Assembly: GCA_948144175.1 (NCBI GenBank)
Contig: CANXME010001453.1
Span: forward strand, 62,001 to 126,000
DNA length: 64,000 nucleotides
Source of the DNA: Closterium sp. NIES-65
Lineage: Eukaryota; Streptophyta; Zygnematophyceae; Desmidiales; Closteriaceae
Direction of reading: 5' to 3'
Shown here: positions 1 to 9,486 of the stretch, in pieces
How positions within the stretch are numbered: position 1 is the stretch's first letter
Layout of the letters: each line of letters opens with the position of its first letter
The notes under the pieces: generated by a model
Database searches by the model: none
The model's input: only the letters and a program-made list of their open reading frames with translations
What the model was told of the DNA's origin: nothing
Made by a program: the position numbers and the translations under genes

Positions 1-180
1 TGTATTCGGAGCTTCAAGTCCAAACCCAGGCGGGACAAAGTGTGCTCCTAGCTGCTGAGAGGGATGCAAGTCGTGTGAGATGCTTGTGTCACGTGCAGAA
101 ACGCAAGGTTTTCCGAATCATGAATATATTTTGTAACACTCGGTGCTGAGCCCCTTACCTCCTCTCCTTCCCCTGTGCAG

Positions 181-255
181 GCGCCTGCTCGCGATTTGAT
201 CTTCACCCTCAAGGCCCATGTGCAGAAGCTGGAGGAGGCCGAGGGCAGCCAATGA
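181..255 (+). CDS. Terminal exon of an unidentified upstream gene (partial)
   Basis: A pyrimidine-rich tract ending in CCTGTGCAG at 172-180 is a good 3' splice site. It is followed by 24 open codons and TGA at 253-255; the peptide ends KLEEAEGSQ and looks like the end of a short amphipathic helix. The rest of the gene lies left of the window or in unseen upstream exons. I do not recognise the family, and the call rests on the acceptor quality and the short reading frame only. Confidence 0.35.
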   Translation, partial: APARDLIFTLKAHVQKLEEAEGSQ

Positions 256-1512
256 TTGCCTCCCTGCTGCAACCAATCACATGCATTTGTTCAGCCTGTC
301 CTAGGAACTGTCCAGCCTGTAAGGCACTAATGAGACGGGAGTCACGTGCCTGTTACAGAACGTACAGATCAGATGTCTTTCAAGTGTACATCATGGGTAT
401 AAAATAGCGACTCTCCGCAATTATGTACACCCATCTTGGGACAACTGAGAAATGGTGAGTTGGGGTGCTGAGATCAGTTTACTAAGTGAAATCTTTCTTG
501 TAGCGTTCACCAAATTGCGCTTTAGGCAGGACAGTCACACTACAGTAACATGCGTGTACCATGATAGTGTAAACGAACTTCGTTTGTCGTCGCGGGTGAT
601 GGCTGCGCGACCGTGTAACGAGGTGGCGAAAGCTTGCGTGCCTGCTCAGATCAGACACGTCAACCAACCACATCCTGCCATGCCGAGCCGACACGGGCTT
701 GATAGTTCCCCAGCAGACGAGGCTGTCGAGAGTGGTACAGTGCGATATCGCGTATAGTCCCAGGGTTTTGAGAGATTAAGAGCCTGGTTCCTGGACAAAC
801 TGTCAAGGGGGCGAGGCAAGAGGTGTGCTTGAAATTTGAAGAATGTTGGTGGCAAATCGCCAACCCCAACCCAATCCACAAAATGCTGCATGCTTTCCGC
901 TTCATCTTACAGCCGCAGTTGTAATTAGTGCCCCTACAGAAGTGCGGACTGCCACGGTTAATTCCTAATAAACCGCTCTCAACCATATTAAATGATGGTA
1001 GTAGTGGGTCAAGAAAGGATCTCCCAACCCAACTTCAATTTTTATCTGGGGTGGATGGTAGATTGAGAGCAAGGCGCTGAGGTGTTTGGGAACAAGCAGG
1101 GCAGAATGGAAAAGCCAAGCTTTAGGGAAACCTTGCGGTGGTCGATGCGAGAGACTTACGGTTTCGTGAACCAGTGGCCATTTATCAGTCACAATTTCCA
1201 GAAAATGCACTTGCACCATGCAAATTTAAAGTCGGCGCGAACTTGCACTCCCAAGGCAGAGCCTCTCGTTCCCTAGGTCCCCTCGCGTCTCAGGCCTAGC
1301 ATTCCGCCCGCTATCCCCAACGACTTTACGCTCTACTACTATTCCGTTCCCCGTTTAAATTCCTTGCTAACTTCGACAATCACTCCAAATCGCCTTCCTC
1401 GGCGCTCGTTCGGGCAGTTTCCAGCGTTTCCCCCCTCCCATCCAATTTCTCGTTCTTCTCCCATTCGTCGCCAGCATCACCCTAAACTTTTGCCCCGATA
1501 CGTTCAACTTAA
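256..1512. other. Intergenic region upstream of the polyamine oxidase gene
   Basis: No convincing coding exon is seen. The short ORFs here on both strands show no domain and are stop-limited. A TATA-like element lies at 398-407. The last 250 bases before the oxidase start are C/T-rich, as expected of a 5' leader. Confidence 0.5.
398..407 (+). promoter_or_regulatory. TATA-box-like element
   Basis: TATAAAATAG is the clearest TATA match in the region. It lies about 54 bases upstream of an ATG at 453 that is followed at once by GTGAGT, a consensus 5' splice site. This could mark the start of a transcript whose first exon ends at or just after the ATG, possibly a 5' leader of the downstream oxidase gene. 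No transcript data are available. Confidence 0.3.
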
Positions 1513-4500
1513 ATGCCAATGCAGCGACGGCAACGCTTGAGATCGGTGCAACGCGGCTTTCGGCCTAGACGCTGCAGGGAACAATGCTCTCATGGTCACC
1601 ACGGTAGACGGCAACCGGGCTGTGCTCTTCCGCTTATCGTGCCGCTGCTGCTGCTGCTCGCTGCGCTGCTCGTGCCGCTAACGGCGGACGCGGCGTGCTC
1701 ATCGGTGCGGCAGGTGGTGGTGGTGGGCGCGGGGATGTCGGGCGTTTCGGCTGCTTACCGCATCGTCACCGCCACCAACGGCGAATGCTTCAAGGTAACA
1801 CTTGAAGGCCGTGCAAGGTGAATGCTGAGGTCGGGCCTTTCACGATAAACGCTTTCGTTTCACGAATATATTGACACGTTTATTGAAACGTTCATTGACG
1901 TTTCTGTATATAATCTCGCACTATGCGCTTCTTTTTCCTGTGTGTCCTTCCTTCGTGCAGCGGCTTTGACCATCCGTTCCCCTCGCCTCGTTCCCTTCGC
2001 CCCTGCTCCTCTTTCCCCGCTCAACCCACCCCCCCCGAGTTGACGGTGGTGGGGCCACGCGGCAGGCCTTCTCATCTCATCCTCTTGTCCCTTCCTTGTC
2101 GCCCTTCCCCACCTTTCTTTTTCCCCTTCCCCCACTCCCACCCCCCAGGTGACGGTGGTGGAGGCGCGCGGCAGGCAGATCTTCTCATCTCTTCCCCTTC
2201 TCCCTTCCCCCTTGTCCCCTTTCCCACCTCTTCTTTCCCGCCCCTCCCCCTTCCTCCCAGCCCAGGTGATGGTGGTGGAGGCGTGCGGCAGGGTGGGCTG
2301 GGCTGTTGTTGCATGTGGTCTCTCGTCTCTTTCCTTTCCCCCCTTTCCCCCTCTCTCCCAGTTGACGGTGGTGGAGGCGCGCCGGGCGCGGAAGGGTGGG
2401 CGGGGCTGTTGCAATTGGACCCTATCGGCCTCTGATCTCTACTACCTACCCCCACCCCCTGCCCCACCTCCTACCCCCTCTTCCCCCCAGGTGACGGTGG
2501 TGGAGGCGCGCGGTCGGGTGGGCTGGGCTGTTGTTGCATGTGGTCTCTCATCTCTTTCCTTTCTCCCCTTTCCCCCCTTCCACCCACCCCCCAGGTGACG
2601 GTGGTGGAGGCGCGCGGAAGGGTGGGCGGGCGCATGTGGAGCCGAACGGAGGCCGCCCCTGCCGGCTCGCCCACTGCGTTCCTGCGAGGCGAGATGGGCG
2701 CACAGTGGATCGAAGGCGCCACAGGTAACCGTAACCAGGTTACCATAACAGGCAACGGGCAACCTGGTTACCACCAGGCACAGGTAACGTGGTTACCACT
2801 GCCAGGGTAACCCGGTTTCCACTGCATACAACACGTAACCCACCTACCATCGCCAGAGGTAAGCTGGTAACCGCCCTTCTTAACCCTCGTTCCATCAGCC
2901 CTTTCTCCAACAGAACTCCCTTTTCCTTCCCTTTCGCTCTCACCCTTTCCCCTTTCTCTCCACTTCCGCTTCTCCTTCCCTTTCCCTGTGCTTCTCCCCC
3001 TGCCCCTGCCCTTCTGCTCCCCCTGCCCCTGCCCTTCTGCTCCCCCTGCTCCAGGTAACCCTATTGCCGCCCTAGCTCGAAAATTCAAGCTTAGAATTGG
3101 GCGGCAGAACGGGCGGGAAATACAATTCACAGCCAAGGGGAAGAGATACAGGGATCCCGGGTGGTCGGCAGCGGAGGCGGAGTATCAAACGTTGGTACGG
3201 CAAGGCTTGTCCTGGGCGAACAGACAGGACAAGGATGTGAGCCTGCAGCAGGCGTTCACCAGCGGGCCATGGAAGCGGCGAGTGTTCCTCAAGCCCTATG
3301 TGCAGGTAGTGTGGTTGTGGGAGGGTAGAGGGGGCAGCGGAGAGATTGGGGCGAGCAAGGTATGGGTGAGTGTTCCTCAAGCCCTATGTGCAGGTAGTGT
3401 GGTTGTGGGAGGGTAGAGGGGGCAGCGGAGAGATTGGGGCGAGCAAGGTATGGGTGAGTGTTCCTCAAGCCCTATGTGCAGGTAGTGTGGTTGTGGGAGG
3501 GTAGAGGGGGCAGCGGAGAGATTGGGGCGAGCAAGGTATGGGTGAGTGTTCCTCAAGCCCTATGTGCAGGTAGTGGGGGGGTTGAGGGTGGGTGGGAGGG
3601 TAGAGGGGTACGGGGAGAGTGAGGGAAGAGGGGAAGGTGGAAGAGAAAGGGTAAGGGGAGTGGGAAGGGGAGTGGGAAGGGGAGTGGGAAGGGGAGTGGG
3701 AAGGGGAGTGGGAAGGGGAGTGGGAAGGGGAGTGGGAAGGGGAGTGGGGAGCGAGGGGACAGGGGAGGGGAGAGATTGGGGCAAGCAAGGTATGGGTGGG
3801 TCTGGCAGGGTTTGGCGTGCATGAGCAAGCAAGGCACGGAGGTGAGCCTGCAGCAGTGGCCGTGGAAGCTGCGAGTGTTGTTCCTCAAGCCATATGTGCA
3901 GGTAGTGGGGGGGTTGGGGGTGGGAGGCGGAGCAGGGGAAAAGAAAGGGCAGGGGGAGGGAGAGAGTGCGTGCAGGTAGCGAAGGGAGTGGGAATGGGGA
4001 ACAGGATGAATACAACGGGGCATGGCAGCATTCGAACTTACCGTAAGAAGGGAAAAAGGGGGAAGGGGTTGGATTTGTTGCTTAGATGCCATGTCACTTC
4101 CGTGGCATGACGTGCAAGAATGCTGCAGCCCCCAAATGTCTAATGTTCACTGAACTTACCTTTCCACTACATTCGTTGCCATGCACTGGCAGTTGGCATC
4201 TGTCAGAGGCCTATTGAGTTCAGCATCGGCGATCCCCTTTCCCCTCTCACAATCTATCATGTGATCATCTTGCATTGCATCTTCATGCTCCCCTTCCGGT
4301 AAAAAAACTAAAAGTCGCGCCTCTCAGCTGCGCCTCTCAGCTGCGCCTCTCAGCTGCGCCTCTCAGCTGCGCCTCTCAGCTGCGCCTCTCAGCTGCGCCT
4401 CTCAGCTGCGCCTCTCAGCTGCGCCTCTCAGCTGCGCCTCTCAGCTGCGCCTCTCAGCTGCGCCTCTCAGCTGCGCCTCTCAGCTGCGCCTCTCAGCTGC

Positions 4501-6733
4501 GCCTCTCAGCTGCGCCTCTCAGCTGCGCCTCTCAGCTGCGCCTCTCAGCTGCGCCTCTCAGCTGCGCCTCTCAGCTGCGCCTCTCAGCTGCGCCTCTCAG
4601 CTGCGCCTCTCAGCTGTGCCTCTCAGCTGTGCCTCTCAGTCGTGCCTCTCAGTCGCGTTTGACTCCCTCGCGCCTCTCTGGGTGGTACTGTGACTCACTC
4701 ATCGTTAACCACTCCAGTGGTTACCAACTTACAAACAGCTTCACATCGCATTTCCCTGCACCCATACCATACCCATCCACTCGCAGTCGCGCCTCTCAGT
4801 GGCCTTTGCGTTCAACAGCGCCCGGCCTCTCTCTGGTTGCACAATCCATTACATCTCCATATTCTTCCTGTCTTCCCCATCCACTCGCAGTCGCGCCTCT
4901 CAGTGGCCTTTGAGCTTGACTTTGCCGCCCCTCTCTCGCGCCTCTCTGCTTGGTACTTTGACTCGCTCATCGTTAACCACTCCAGTGGTTACCAACTTAC
5001 CAACAGCTTCACATCGCATTTCCCTGCTCCCCTTCCCATCCACCGCCAGTCACGCCTCTCTGCTTGGTACTTTTACTCACTCGCCTTCAAGCCGCCCCTT
5101 TTCCTGTCTCACAACCCATGACCTGACATTCGTCTATTGCGTTTCACTGCACCCTTTCCCATTCCTATTACAGTCGCGCCTCTCAGTGGACTTTGAGTTT
5201 GACTTTGCCGCCCCTCTCTCGCGCCTCTCTGCTTGGTACTTTGACTCGCTCGCCTTCAAGCCACCCACTGTGGTGGTTACCAACGGCTACGACAACATCC
5301 CCAAGATGCTCATGCAGGTGAGGGGGGAGGAAGAGAAGGGGGTATAGGGTGGGGAGAGGGGGGGTTGTCCTGAGAGGCCCAGAGATCAGGCTGGTGGTTA
5401 CCACTGGCTTTGACATGATCCCCCAAATGCTCATGCAAGCGGGGGGATGGTTTGGTTGGGGAGTGAAGGGAACGAGGGAGATTGTCTAAGGGCCAGATGT
5501 CAGGTGGAAGGGAACGAGGGAGATTGTCTAAGGGCCAGATGTCAGGTGGAAGGGAACGAGGGAGATTGTCTAAGGGCCAGATGTCAGGTGGTTAGCAATG
5601 GCAGGTGGGGGATGGGGGATGTGTGGCTGGGGTGGCGGGGAGGAAAGCGGGAGTATTGAGAGGCCCAAAGATCAGACTGGTGGGTATCAACAGATAGGAC
5701 AAGATATCCACGATGATGGAGGTGTGGGGGATGGGAAGAAAGGAAGGGAAGGCATGCCTCGGGTGGGAAGGCAATGGGGAGGTCAAGGGCTTGTGCGTAT
5801 CATTGTAGAGCCCTTGAGACCTCAACAAGCCGCCCACCATGGGGTCACCTACACTTATGACAAGATCCCCAAGATTCCCATGCATTCTCCGCCCCTCTCG
5901 TCTCCTCTCTTCTCCTCTCCTCTCTCCCACCACACCACACCCCCCACCTTCCCCCACCCACCCATAACCCGTACACATCACAGGAAGCAGTGGCGGCAGG
6001 CGCTGTTCTAACCCTCAACTTTGAAGTAACTGCCATCTCACAGTCCTCCACTGGCGTTCAAATCACTGGAAAGGACACCGCCACCAATGCTATTACCACG
6101 CTGGACGCCGACGTGGTGATCGTCACAATCCCTCTCGGCGTGCTCAAGGCCAACACCATCGCCTTCTCTCCGTCGCTCCCCCCCCGTAAAACCGGCGCCA
6201 TAGCCCGCCTGGGAGTGGGCGCAATCGCCAAGATCTTCTTCTTCTTCAACCAGACCTTCTGGCCGGTCAACGTGGACGAATATTTCATCGAGGATGCGCA
6301 GCTGCCCGCGAATCGTGGGCGGTGGGTTGACTGGGTGAACCTGAAGCGCGCGTGGGGACAGACGGCATTGGAAGGTGTGGCTCTGGGGGAGTATGCGGAG
6401 CGGATGGCTACGATGAGTGATGAGGAGGTGATTAACGACGCCAAGGCAAAGATGGTGCGCATGTTCCCGCAGTATCGCAAGAAGCCCGTGGAAGCACTGG
6501 CGACTTGGATCCAGCGCTGGACCGCCGAACCGTATTCGCGGGGGGCGTACAGCTATGCGCGCGTGGGCGTGCGGGGGAACGAGGATCACTGCACGGACTA
6601 TGATGTGATGGCGCTGCCCGAGGGGAGGGTGCTGTTTGCGGGGGAGCACACCATCTGGCAGTACCAGGCCACCGTGCACGGCGCCCTGCTCTCCGGCGTC
6701 CGCGAGGGCAAGCGCGTCCTCAAAAACTTCTGA
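1513..6733 (+). CDS. PAO: Secreted or endomembrane FAD-dependent polyamine oxidase (amine oxidase family), five exons
   Basis: Exons read as 1513-1794, 2595-2724, 3055-3305, 5174-5317 and 5984-6733, joining in phase to 518 residues, the usual size for plant PAOs. Residues 39-56 form a hydrophobic segment after an Arg-rich start, giving a signal peptide or anchor. The FAD dinucleotide fold follows ([23 protein letters not shown] at 72-77), with the second FAD motif [12 protein letters not shown] at the start of exon 2 and [12 protein letters not shown] spanning exons 2-3. Exon 5 carries [25 protein letters not shown] and the C-terminal FAD loop [10 protein letters not shown] with VHGALLSG. The enzyme should oxidise spermidine or spermine and release hydrogen peroxide, outside the cell or in the endomembrane system. 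The start at 1513 gives the only ORF that includes the leader peptide. Introns 1, 3 and 4 contain partial copies of the adjoining exon edges. Family assignment is secure; substrate and location are inferred. Confidence 0.88.
2037..2594 (+). repeat. Array of five partial copies of the start of PAO exon 2 in intron 1
   Basis: The exon-2 opening, GTGACGGTGGTGGAGGCGCG, with its upstream C/T tract and AG, recurs at about 2039, 2149, 2266, 2362 and 2491 before the real exon at 2595, at spacings of 96-129 bases. Each copy keeps a usable-looking acceptor and about 25-35 exon bases before diverging. The 3'-most copy is the one whose frame continues into the gene. Confidence 0.9.
3282..3906 (+). repeat. 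88-bp tandem copies of the PAO exon 3 end and its donor site
   Basis: The last 24 bases of exon 3 plus the splice donor and about 60 bases of intron repeat with an exact 88-base period starting at 3282 (real exon), 3370, 3458 and 3546. A fifth, diverged copy at about 3843-3906 includes more of the exon (VSLQQ...LKPYVQ). The 5'-most donor keeps the frame. Confidence 0.9.
3657..3750 (+). repeat. 12-bp G-rich minisatellite
   Basis: GGGGAGTGGGAA repeats about eight times in PAO intron 3, between diverged exon-edge copies. Confidence 0.85.
4316..4660 (+). repeat. 13-bp minisatellite related to the PAO exon 4 acceptor
   Basis: About 24 copies of a 13-base unit, CGCCTCTCAGCTG, lie in PAO intron 3. 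The first ten bases equal the start of exon 4 (CGCGCCTCTCAG at 5175), so the satellite appears to be an expansion of the exon edge. The last units diverge (GTGCCTCTCAG, GTCGCGTTTGAC). Confidence 0.9.
4690..5173 (+). repeat. Partial copies of PAO exon 4 upstream of the real exon
   Basis: Sequences matching exon 4 start at about 4786, 4891 and 5050 before the real exon at 5174. The 4891 copy extends about 65 bases, through the region that encodes [16 protein letters not shown] block around CGTTAACCACTCCAGTGGTT also occurs twice, at about 4703 and 4973. Confidence 0.85.
5380..5900 (+). repeat. Decayed copies of the PAO exon 4 end plus a 42-bp x3 tandem repeat in intron 4
   Basis: The exon 4 end (GTGGTTACCAACGG through CTCATGCAG) has decayed copies at about 5393-5437 and 5828-5883. 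Between them, 5468-5590 is a 42-base unit beginning GGGAACGAGGGAG repeated three times with no visible difference. Confidence 0.8.
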
Positions 6734-6836
6734 AGGTGGTGCTTTCGTTCCTGGATGCAGTAATCCCACCGTTGCATCTAAGCAGGAGGTGGTTGGACGG
6801 GAGGGAGAGGCCAAGCGCGCCCTCTGGAACTTCTGA
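6734..6836 (+). pseudogene. Decayed duplicate of the PAO 3' end
   Basis: Just after the PAO stop, the sequence again encodes GREGEAKRALWNF followed by TGA, resembling the true C-terminus [13 protein letters not shown]. It looks like a duplicated and diverged last-exon end lying in the 3' UTR. Confidence 0.6.
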
Positions 6837-9221
6837 GGAGTTTCAAGCATCTGAAGCTTCCAGTTTTTTTGTGCTTCAGTGCAAAGAGGTAGTTGATATC
6901 TGAAGGGTGTATCAGTATCAGTAGTAGGTGTGTTATGCAGGTGCCACATGCCATCCGCTGTGTGAGTAGGACCATAGTTGTGTCATTGTGTATGCCATTT
7001 TTATGCTAAATTGATGTATTTGCATTCCGGATGTTGAAATTAAGAGGTGGCTAGAGTAGCAGAAATACTCTAGGAAATAACGACGTCCCTACGGTGGGGC
7101 AATGGTCACTCAGAGGTAGCTCTCGTGGCTTGTAACTTGGTGCCAGTGCGGCGGCCGAGGGTAGGCCGGACACAAGGATGAGAATTGTGGAATAAGAATA
7201 ATGCAATACATTCAGTTATATAGGAGTCATAGCAGGCAGGCAGTTACCAAGGCCCTACTGTATTACAGTTGCGCTGTAACGTTTCGGTTGCCCAGTTATT
7301 GTCGAGCTGGCGAGACCCTTCAGCTTCGGCAAGGGCGCGGTATTTTACTGTATCCACCGGGGCAGTTTCGCGTCTTGTAGATACTGCCTCCTGCCCAAAT
7401 CTGACCCTTCAGCTGCCACGCGGGGCGCAACTACTTTACGCGGATGCGCCCCTGCAGCTCGGAACTTTGAGTCAATATACTTGATACTGAGGTGCTCGCT
7501 TCTGCACTTCGAACAGTGCACTGCATCTCCGTAAAAACATATTCGCAACACCTGACATGACAAGTCCAACTCTTTATGTGTTCGATATTAGGCATGGCGA
7601 ATGGAACATAATGAAATTTCGATCTCGTATAAGCTCAGTCTGCGTCCTCGTGTGCACTTCTGTATGCTTTGATTACTTACATAACTTCTCGGATTCGTTT
7701 GTTCGCTTTTTTTTTTTTAATGGTTTTGAAGCTTGTACCAGCTGTGTATTATACAGATTGTGCCGCATAAATGTAAAAGGATCTACGCTACATAAACAAT
7801 CCATTTTGCTGTAGCTGTTACTCTTGTAGCGACGACACATGACATATGGCTGGGTGGCCTGATCACTCGCTGGCTGTGGCTCCTGACACATTCCAAATCT
7901 GCACATTACATCCTCATCAATCACCTCCTAAGGTAAGCCCTAGGCGGCCTTCTTGCACATTCGGCTGTTAAGTATAGGTAGATAAGCCGACCCTTGCATT
8001 TCGAGAAGATGCACCGAGGAACTAGCGTAACATATCATTGCACCGTAATTCGTTACGAGGTAGTCGCGCCGCATTTTCCGGCGACTCTTCCGTTCAAATC
8101 TCTGCTGGCAGTGTCACGGAATCGCACGCAGTCTCTAACGCGTCCATTCCAGGAATTGTCGCCGATGCGTCCCGCGCACTGGCATTCGGCGAATTTTGAA
8201 GTGGCTAATATAGGCCGGCATTTGGCGTGACCCAAGGAAGGTCACGTTCTCCTCCCCCCACCCCCCCCCCCATCGCAATCCGCCTCCCCTGTCCCGTTCC
8301 CCCGTCACCTTCCCCCCATCCGTTCCCGTCGTCACATTTGGCGTTTTCCCGTCCCTCCTAGGTTCCGCCAGCTCTGTTGGTGCTGCTAGCAGGATGGGCA
8401 GAGAGCACCTACGATCCCCGTGATTCCACGAGATCCGTGTCGACAGTTACAGCGTTGACTTTTGAGTCCACTCAAAAGACATCCGTGTCAACAGCAGTTA
8501 CAGCCAGTTGCGGAACAATCAAACTGTTACATGCCGCCTCCCCTCCGTATCAATTCCTCTAACCCCCCGCCCACCAACCTCTCCCCCCAAACTTCCCCCC
8601 CCCCCCCCTCCCACCAACCTCTCCCCCTCTCCTCTTCCTTCTCCATCTGTCCGGCTGCCAGCCTGCCTGTCTGAGTGCCACGTGGTCTCCTCTCCCCGTC
8701 CTCTCCCCCCCCCCCCCCCCCCCCGGCTCCATTCTTCCTCTTCCATCTACCAGCCCGTCAGGTTTCCATTTTGAGTGCCACGTGGCCTCCTCTCCCCGTC
8801 CTCCCTCCCCCCCTCCCTGCTCCATTCTTCCCGTTCCATCTGCCAGGCCGTCAGGCTGACAATTTCAGTACCACGAGGCCTCCTACTGTCTCGAACCTAG
8901 TCTGCGACCTCCTTGAGATTCGTTAAGGTGAGATGGTAGCAAATAGTTCAAGCAAAAGACAGCTAATACTCCTTTTTTAGGGGCCTCAAAACTCGCCTTG
9001 CGATCCATTAAGGTGAGATGTTAGCACTTGAACCAAAAGAAAGCTGCTACTGGGAGCAGGCCTGCTTGCTAGTTTATTTAAACTTTTTTTCGAAGTATTG
9101 GTAGATGCTTGTGTATATAACTACATACACTTGTATGACTGTATTGGTAGATTACGTGGGTAGAAGTACATACACTTGTGGCGACTGGTCTTTCTGTGTT
9201 CCTGCTCCTCCATTCGACATC
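6837..9221. other. PAO 3' UTR and PAO-UFL1 intergenic region
   Basis: No coding exon is supported. AATAAGAATAATGCAATA near 7191 is a plausible polyadenylation region. 8231-8930 is C/T-rich with a repeat of about 100 bases (copies starting near 8673 and 8773), each with a CACGTG core. 8905-9060 contains two related units of about 85 bases that share TTAAGGTGAGATG. Confidence 0.5.
8679..8784. promoter_or_regulatory. Two duplicated G-box (CACGTG) cores upstream of UFL1
   Basis: CACGTG at 8679-8684 and 8779-8784 lie in identical contexts (GAGTGCCACGTGG) about 0.7-0.8 kb before the UFL1 start. Plant bZIP and bHLH factors bind this core. Because they sit inside a tandem repeat, their regulatory role is only a possibility. 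Confidence 0.3.
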
Positions 9222-9486
9222 GGATGAACCAAGGATTGTCGTTGCTGCAGCCGCAGTTTCACGCGGCTCAAGAATCGAATCCCGCTAGTCTCCTTGCACT
9301 CTCATACCGCATTGCCCCCCGTTCCTTGTCCCGAATACGGTTCGTCCTTGTCGGAAGCAGATGGACGAGGAGCTGTTGCTACTGCAGCAGCAGTTTCAGG
9401 CGGCCCAGGAGGTGAAGGCGGCTGGTGTGCTTGCACGCATGCCTCATTGCCGCCCGTTCCTTGTCCCAAACACTACACAATGGCAG
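9222..9486 (+). repeat. Two extra tandem copies of the UFL1 start region
   Basis: The start region (ATGGACGAGGAGCTGTTGCT) occurs at 9361 and 9487, 126 bases apart and in the same frame. A third, decayed copy lies near 9222-9330 (CTGCAGCCGCAGTTTCACGC). If translation began at 9361 the protein would gain 42 residues, including a second [13 protein letters not shown] chose 9487 because it matches the family start directly before [11 protein letters not shown]. Confidence 0.85.

Noticed and set aside
4316-4660. CRISPR-like regular repeat array
   Set aside because: Units are 13 bases with no spacers, in an intron of a eukaryotic gene; it is a minisatellite.
4275-4913. 212-residue Ser/Leu/Cys repeat ORF
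   Set aside because: Translation of the 13-bp satellite inside PAO intron 3.
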